This document shows positions 60,404 through 64,000 of a stretch of DNA of 64,000 bases, one piece after another. The position numbers and the translations under genes are program-made. Every line of letters begins with the position of its first letter. Positions within the stretch are counted from its first letter, which is position 1. The notes beneath the pieces are model-generated. The model was not told the DNA's origin and ran no database searches. It saw only the letters and a program-made list of their open reading frames with translations. This DNA comes from Streptomyces viridochromogenes. GTDB lineage: Bacteria; Actinomycetota; Actinomycetes; Streptomycetales; Streptomycetaceae. The stretch is taken from NCBI RefSeq assembly GCF_001270495.1, contig NZ_LGUR01000002.1:64633-128632 (forward strand), written 5' to 3'.

Positions 60404-61207
60404 ATGCCGAGGTTCGCAGCGAACCTGTCCATGATGTACACGGAGCACGATTTCCTGGACCGCTTCGCCGCGGCCTCGGCGGACGGCTTCACCGCCGTCG
60501 AATACCTCTTCCCCTACGCCTACGACGCCACGGAGCTACGCCACCGGCTCGACGACCACGGCCTCAGGCAGGTCCTCTTCAACGCACCTCCCGGGGCGTG
60601 GGAGTCCGGAGAACGCGGGACGGCGGCGCTGCCCGGCCGGGAGGCGGAGCTTCGCTCCGGCATCGCCCGGGCTCTGGAGTACGCCGCCGCGCTGGACTGC
60701 CCGCGGTTGCATGTGATGGCCGGGCTCGTGCCGCCGGACGCGACGCCCAAGGAACTGGCCGAGCACCGCGATACCTATCTGGCCAACCTCGGCTGGGCGG
60801 CCGAGCGAGCGGCCGCGGTGGGTGTCGACATCCTGGTCGAGCCGATCAACGGCCGCGACATGCCGGGCTACTTCCTGTCCGGGCAGGCGGAGGCTCACGC
60901 CGTGGTGCGGGACGTGGGCGCCCCGAATCTCAAGGTGCAGCTGGACCTCTACCACTGCCAGATCGTCGAGGGCGACCTCACCACGACCCTGCGCCGCGAC
61001 CTGCCGACCGGCCGGGTCGGTCATCTGCAGATCGCCGGCGTGCCCGACCGCCACGAGCCCGACCGGGGTGAACTCAACGTGGCCCACCTGTTCGGCGTCG
61101 TCGACGACCTGGGCTTCGACGGGTGGATCGGCTGCGAGTACATCCCCCGCGCCGGCACGAGCGAGGGTCTCGGCTGGCTGGACGACTACCGAGGAGACAA
61201 CGTATGA
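60404..61207 (+). CDS. otnI: 2-oxo-tetronate isomerase (hydroxypyruvate isomerase family)
   Basis: 267 aa from ATG 60404 behind AGGAGCC. The TIM-barrel sugar isomerase features are [49 protein letters not shown] with the metal Glu, [16 protein letters not shown], and [20 protein letters not shown]. OtnI converts 2-oxo-tetronate to 3-oxo-tetronate, linking the dehydrogenases to the kinase. Its stop overlaps the denD start (ATGA). Hyi-type hydroxypyruvate isomerase is the alternative, but the operon favours OtnI. Confidence 0.9.
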   Translation: MPRFAANLSMMYTEHDFLDRFAAASADGFTAVEYLFPYAYDATELRHRLDDHGLRQVLFNAPPGAWESGERGTAALPGREAELRSGIARALEYAAALDCPRLHVMAGLVPPDATPKELAEHRDTYLANLGWAAERAAAVGVDILVEPINGRDMPGYFLSGQAEAHAVVRDVGAPNLKVQLDLYHCQIVEGDLTTTLRRDLPTGRVGHLQIAGVPDRHEPDRGELNVAHLFGVVDDLGFDGWIGCEYIPRAGTSEGLGWLDDYRGDNV

Positions 61208-62250
61208 GGATCGTCATCACGGGTGGCTTCGGCTTCCTGGGACGACAGCTCACCGGCGTACTGCTCGCGACACGGACGTTCCGTGGTGCGCCGATCGATC
61301 GCCTGGTGCTCGCCGACCGGATCGTCCCGGCCGGCTCGCAGACGGCGTCCGACCCGCTCGTGGAGATCGTGCAGGGCGACCTGATCGACCGCCTCGACGA
61401 GGTGTTCGCGGAGCCGGTGGACGTGCTGATCCACCTCGCCGCCGCCGTCTCGGCCGAGTGCGAGGCCGACTTCGACCTCGGCATGAGCGCCAACCTGGAC
61501 ACCACGCGCGCCGTCCTCGAAGCCACCCGGGCGCAGTCGGCCGCCGGTGGGCCGACGCCGCGCGTGGTGTTCTCCAGCAGCGTGGCGGTCTACGGTTCCG
61601 ACCCGGCGTTGCCCCTCCCGGCGGTCGTCAGCGAGGCGACCCTGCCCACGCCTCGATCGAGCTACGGGATCCAGAAACTCGTCTGCGAGCAGCTGGTCGC
61701 GGACTACACCCGCCGCGGATTCGTCGACGGACGCGTCGCCCGTCTGATGACCGTGTCGGTGCGGCCGGGCAAGCCGAACGCGGCCGCCTCCGGCTTCCTG
61801 TCCGGCATCATCCGCGAGCCGCTCGCGGGCCTCCCGGCGGTCTGCCCGGTGCGTCCCGACCTGAGGGTGGCCCTGGCCTCGCCACGGCGCACGGCCGAGG
61901 CGATCCTGCGCATCGCGGAAGTAGAGCGCGGCACCGGGCGGGGCCTGCTCGACGGCGCGCTGCCGGTCAACCTTCCCGCGCTCACGGTCTCGGTCGCCGA
62001 GATGCTCGCCACGCTGCGGCGGGTGGCCGGCGACGCCGTGACCGAACTGGTGACGATCACCCCCGATCGCGACGTGGAGGCCATCGTGGGCTCGTGGCCC
62101 TCCGTCTTCGACAACACGCGCGCCGCCGCGCTCGGGCTGGAGCCCGACCCGAGCTTCGAGTCGGTGGTACGGGACTACCTCGCCGACCACCCCTACGCGG
62201 TCCTGACCCGGCCGCCGCTCGCGGCGGGAAAACCGGACCCGGGTCTATAG
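61204..62250 (+). CDS. denD: D-erythronate dehydrogenase (NAD-dependent epimerase/dehydratase family)
   Basis: 348 aa from ATG 61204. Rossmann motif [12 protein letters not shown], catalytic triad in FSSSVAVYG and [14 protein letters not shown] (YxxxK), and [20 protein letters not shown], a pattern seen in DenD proteins. DenD oxidises D-erythronate to 2-oxo-D-erythronate, so the operon has two entry enzymes, LtnD for L-threonate and DenD for D-erythronate, feeding one lower pathway. It overlaps otnI by four bases. The regulator gene follows 10 bases after. Confidence 0.9.
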   Translation: MRIVITGGFGFLGRQLTGVLLATRTFRGAPIDRLVLADRIVPAGSQTASDPLVEIVQGDLIDRLDEVFAEPVDVLIHLAAAVSAECEADFDLGMSANLDTTRAVLEATRAQSAAGGPTPRVVFSSSVAVYGSDPALPLPAVVSEATLPTPRSSYGIQKLVCEQLVADYTRRGFVDGRVARLMTVSVRPGKPNAAASGFLSGIIREPLAGLPAVCPVRPDLRVALASPRRTAEAILRIAEVERGTGRGLLDGALPVNLPALTVSVAEMLATLRRVAGDAVTELVTITPDRDVEAIVGSWPSVFDNTRAAALGLEPDPSFESVVRDYLADHPYAVLTRPPLAAGKPDPGL

Positions 62251-62268
62251 ACTGAAAACCATGTTTTC
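62243..62268. promoter_or_regulatory. Two palindromes at the regulator start
   Basis: GTCTATAGAC (62243-62252) is a 10-base perfect palindrome overlapping the denD stop, and GAAAAC-CAT-GTTTTC (62254-62268) is a perfect repeat covering the regulator's ATG. Both are AT-rich against a GC-rich background. They may be autoregulatory sites for the FadR-type regulator or a promoter element; their sequences differ from the operator at 56026. Confidence 0.45.
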
Positions 62269-63013
62269 CAAGGTGCCCGGTCCCATCCGGCTCGCGGACC
62301 AGGTCGCCGCGACGCTCTCCGCGGAGATCGAGTCGGGGCGGCTGGCCGAGGGCGACCGGCTGCCGACCGAGGTGGAGCTGGTCAAGCAACTGGGCGTCAG
62401 TCGCACGGTGGTGCGCGAGGCCCTCTCCAGGCTGCGCAACGCCGGCCTGGTCGAACCGCGCCAAGGTATCGGTGTGTTCGTCCTGCCCCGGCGCATCCGC
62501 CCGCTCGACCTCGAAGCGGAGGCTTCCGACACCGAAGCAAAGGTGTTGCAGATCGTGGAGGTACGCCGCGCCATGGAGGGCGAGGCAGCCCATCTCGCGG
62601 CCACCCGGGCCACCCCCCTCGACCTCGCGCGGATGCGTCAGGCCCTGGACGCGATCGACTCGGCGGTCGCGGCCGGCGGCGACGGCGTGGACGAGGACCT
62701 CGCCTTCCACCGGTCCATCGCCGAGTCCACCGGAAACACGGTGATGGTCTCGACGCTGCGGTACCTGGGCGACGTGCTGCGCGGCGGTATCCGCGTCACG
62801 CGCGCGAACGAGGCACGCAGGGACGACTTCATCCAGGCGGTCCGGGAGGAGCACCACGCCATCCTCACCGCCATCGAAGCAGGAGACGCCAGAGCGGCAC
62901 GCACCGCCGCTCGCCGCCACATGAAGCACGCCGCCGCCCGGCTCCGGGACGCGGACGACCGGTTCTGGACCGAGACCGAGGACCTTGAGGTGGATCTCGA
63001 CGCCGCTCCCTGA
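62261..63013 (+). CDS. FadR/GntR-family transcription regulator of the tetronate operon
   Basis: 250 aa from ATG 62261. The GntR winged helix is at residues ~10-75 (LADQVAATLSAEIESGRLAE, then LGVSRTVVREALSRLRNAGL, EPRQGIGVFVL). The all-helical FCD ligand domain follows (VEVRRAMEGEAAHLAATRAT, DLAFHRSIAESTGN, EEHHAILTAIEAGDARAART) with metal-binding histidines and acidic residues. Such regulators repress sugar-acid genes and release DNA when a pathway acid binds. It is the last gene of the operon, and its site is probably the 21-bp repeat at 56026. Confidence 0.92.
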   Translation: MFSKVPGPIRLADQVAATLSAEIESGRLAEGDRLPTEVELVKQLGVSRTVVREALSRLRNAGLVEPRQGIGVFVLPRRIRPLDLEAEASDTEAKVLQIVEVRRAMEGEAAHLAATRATPLDLARMRQALDAIDSAVAAGGDGVDEDLAFHRSIAESTGNTVMVSTLRYLGDVLRGGIRVTRANEARRDDFIQAVREEHHAILTAIEAGDARAARTAARRHMKHAAARLRDADDRFWTETEDLEVDLDAAP

Positions 63014-63114
63014 CGCACGACTACCGCCTTGGCGCAGGGGATCCCGCGCGCCGCGACGAGTCCTGCGGCGTCCGGCAGTCGTACTGTCGAACCCGTCACC
63101 GAGGAGGACGTCTG

Positions 63115-63678
63115 ATGCGCAGCGTGACCTATTCGATGAACGTCTCACTGGACGGCTACATCGTCGGGCCGGACGGCGGCTTCGACTGGACGGGGCCCGA
63201 CGAGGAGGTCTTCCGCTTCTGGATCGAAGAGATCCGCGGCGTCGACGTCCACCTCCTGGGACGACGGCTGTACGAGACGATGCTGTACTGGGAGACCGCC
63301 GACCAGGATCCATCGCTCGACGACTCGGGGCTCGAGTGGGCCGCGCTCTGGAATCCGCTCCCGAAAGTGGTGTTCTCCACCACGCTGTCCGCGGTGCGCG
63401 GTAGTGCCCGTCTGGCCTCCGGCGGCGTGGCGGAGGAGATCGAGCGGTTGCGAGCCGAGCCGGGTGAGGGCGAGATCGCGATCGGCGGCGCGACGCTCGC
63501 CGCCGAGGCGGCCGCGTCGGGCCTGATCGACGAGTACCGGGCCGTGGTCTACCCGGTGCTGGTCGGCGGTGGCACTCCGTTCTTTCCCCGACACGAGCGC
63601 CGGGTGGATCTCGAACTCGTCGAGACCCGCACCTTCAGCTCACGAGTCGTCTACCTCCGCTACCGCGTGGCGCGTTAG
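63115..63678 (+). CDS. Dihydrofolate reductase/RibD C-terminal-like reductase
   Basis: 187 aa from ATG 63115 behind GAGGAGGACGTCTG. The fold markers are SVTYSMNVSLDGYIVGPDGG at the N-terminus, VHLLGRRLYETMLYW, IAIGGATLAAEAAASGLIDE, and VYPVLVGGGTPFFP, as in the DfrA/RibD C-terminal family of NADPH reductases of unknown substrate. It is not a housekeeping DHFR. Not coupled to the tetronate operon (about 100 bases away). Confidence 0.88.
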   Translation: MRSVTYSMNVSLDGYIVGPDGGFDWTGPDEEVFRFWIEEIRGVDVHLLGRRLYETMLYWETADQDPSLDDSGLEWAALWNPLPKVVFSTTLSAVRGSARLASGGVAEEIERLRAEPGEGEIAIGGATLAAEAAASGLIDEYRAVVYPVLVGGGTPFFPRHERRVDLELVETRTFSSRVVYLRYRVAR

Positions 63679-63798
63679 GCCGCGTGGACGGTCCCGCGTA
63701 CGGATCCACAGGTCTCGCCAAGGCGCAGCACAGCGAACCTCCCGGGTGCGGCCCGGCCGTGCCGGCGCAGGGCCGGGCGTTCGCGGGCGGGCCGCCCG

Positions 63799-64000
63799 TC
63801 ATGTCAGGCGGTTCAGCAGGACGTGTGCCTCGTCCCTGGCGGCGGCGACCGCCGGCTCGCCGAGTCCGCACAGCCGCAGACATGACGACGCGATGGCGTC
63901 CCTGTCGGCCGCTTCCGGCTCACGGGAACGCCGAATCTGAATGACGACCTCCACCAGCTGGATCAGCAGCTCCCCGATCCGCTCGGGCGGCAGGCTGCGG
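63799..64000 (-). CDS. C-terminal end of an unidentified helical protein, cut by window edge
   Basis: On the minus strand the reading from the edge is RSLPPERIGELLIQLVEVVI, then QIRRSREPEAADRDAIASSC and ARDEAHVLLNRLT, ending at TGA 63801-63799. It is coding-like and helical with normal codon use. The start lies outside the window, so no family can be assigned. Confidence 0.6.
   Translation of the reverse strand, partial: RSLPPERIGELLIQLVEVVIQIRRSREPEAADRDAIASSCLRLCGLGEPAVAAARDEAHVLLNRLT

Overview
The window looks like a chromosomal segment of a Streptomyces-type actinomycete. The signs are very high GC with G/C third positions, many GTG starts, GGAGG-type ribosome sites, and streptomycete families (RpiR/SIS regulators, MinD-like ATPases, XRE and GAF-LuxR regulators, DUF4328, DUF2975, P450). 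No tRNA, rRNA or CRISPR was seen. Broken insertion sequences of the IS21, IS1380, IS5 and IS982 families, and truncated genes, mark it as accessory DNA.

Layout. 0-2.2 kb: a methyltransferase cut by the window edge and a frameshifted IS21 transposase. 2.4-9.9 kb: two large proteins sharing a C-terminal beta-rich region plus CHAT (caspase-like) protease domain. One is fused to a complete RpiR-SIS sugar-phosphate regulator, the other to a MinD-like ATPase and a long disordered linker. A decayed NB-ARC NTPase follows. This pair is the best candidate for an undescribed system. 9.9-18.1 kb: an XRE-membrane-glycosidase-like protein apparently lacking catalytic glutamates, small secreted cysteine-containing proteins, a PhyH/HAD operon and a split IS1380. 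18.4-22.3 kb: AI-2E exporter, membrane spermidine-synthase-like protein, alpha/beta hydrolase.

22.9-31.2 kb: a compact possible biosynthetic or resistance locus: MFS exporter, ATP-grasp ligase, Ddl-type ligase, PLP enzyme, C39-like peptidase, D-aminopeptidase and an XRE-TPR regulator, centred on a divergent promoter. 31.4-33.7 kb: IS remnants around a DinB gene, a truncated cupin and a deoxyribosyltransferase-like gene. 34.2-41.9 kb: P450, a GAF-LuxR regulator and a divergent acyl-CoA pathway (acyl-CoA synthetase, acyl-CoA dehydrogenase, SDR, MHS transporter).

42.2-55.5 kb: kinase, secreted M1 peptidase, DUF4328 protein, DUF2975/XRE pair with palindromic operators, secreted protein-arginine deiminase, zinc peptidase, VWA protein and several hypotheticals. 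55.5-56.0 kb: a severed GH13 glucosidase tail. 56.1-63.0 kb: a complete four-carbon acid sugar (threonate/erythronate) operon, ltnD-otnK-otnC-MFS-otnI-denD-gntR, behind a 21-bp perfect operator-like repeat. The enzymes convert L-threonate and D-erythronate to 2-oxo-tetronate, 3-oxo-tetronate, its 4-phosphate and finally dihydroxyacetone phosphate. The window ends with a RibD/DHFR-like reductase and a gene cut by the right edge.
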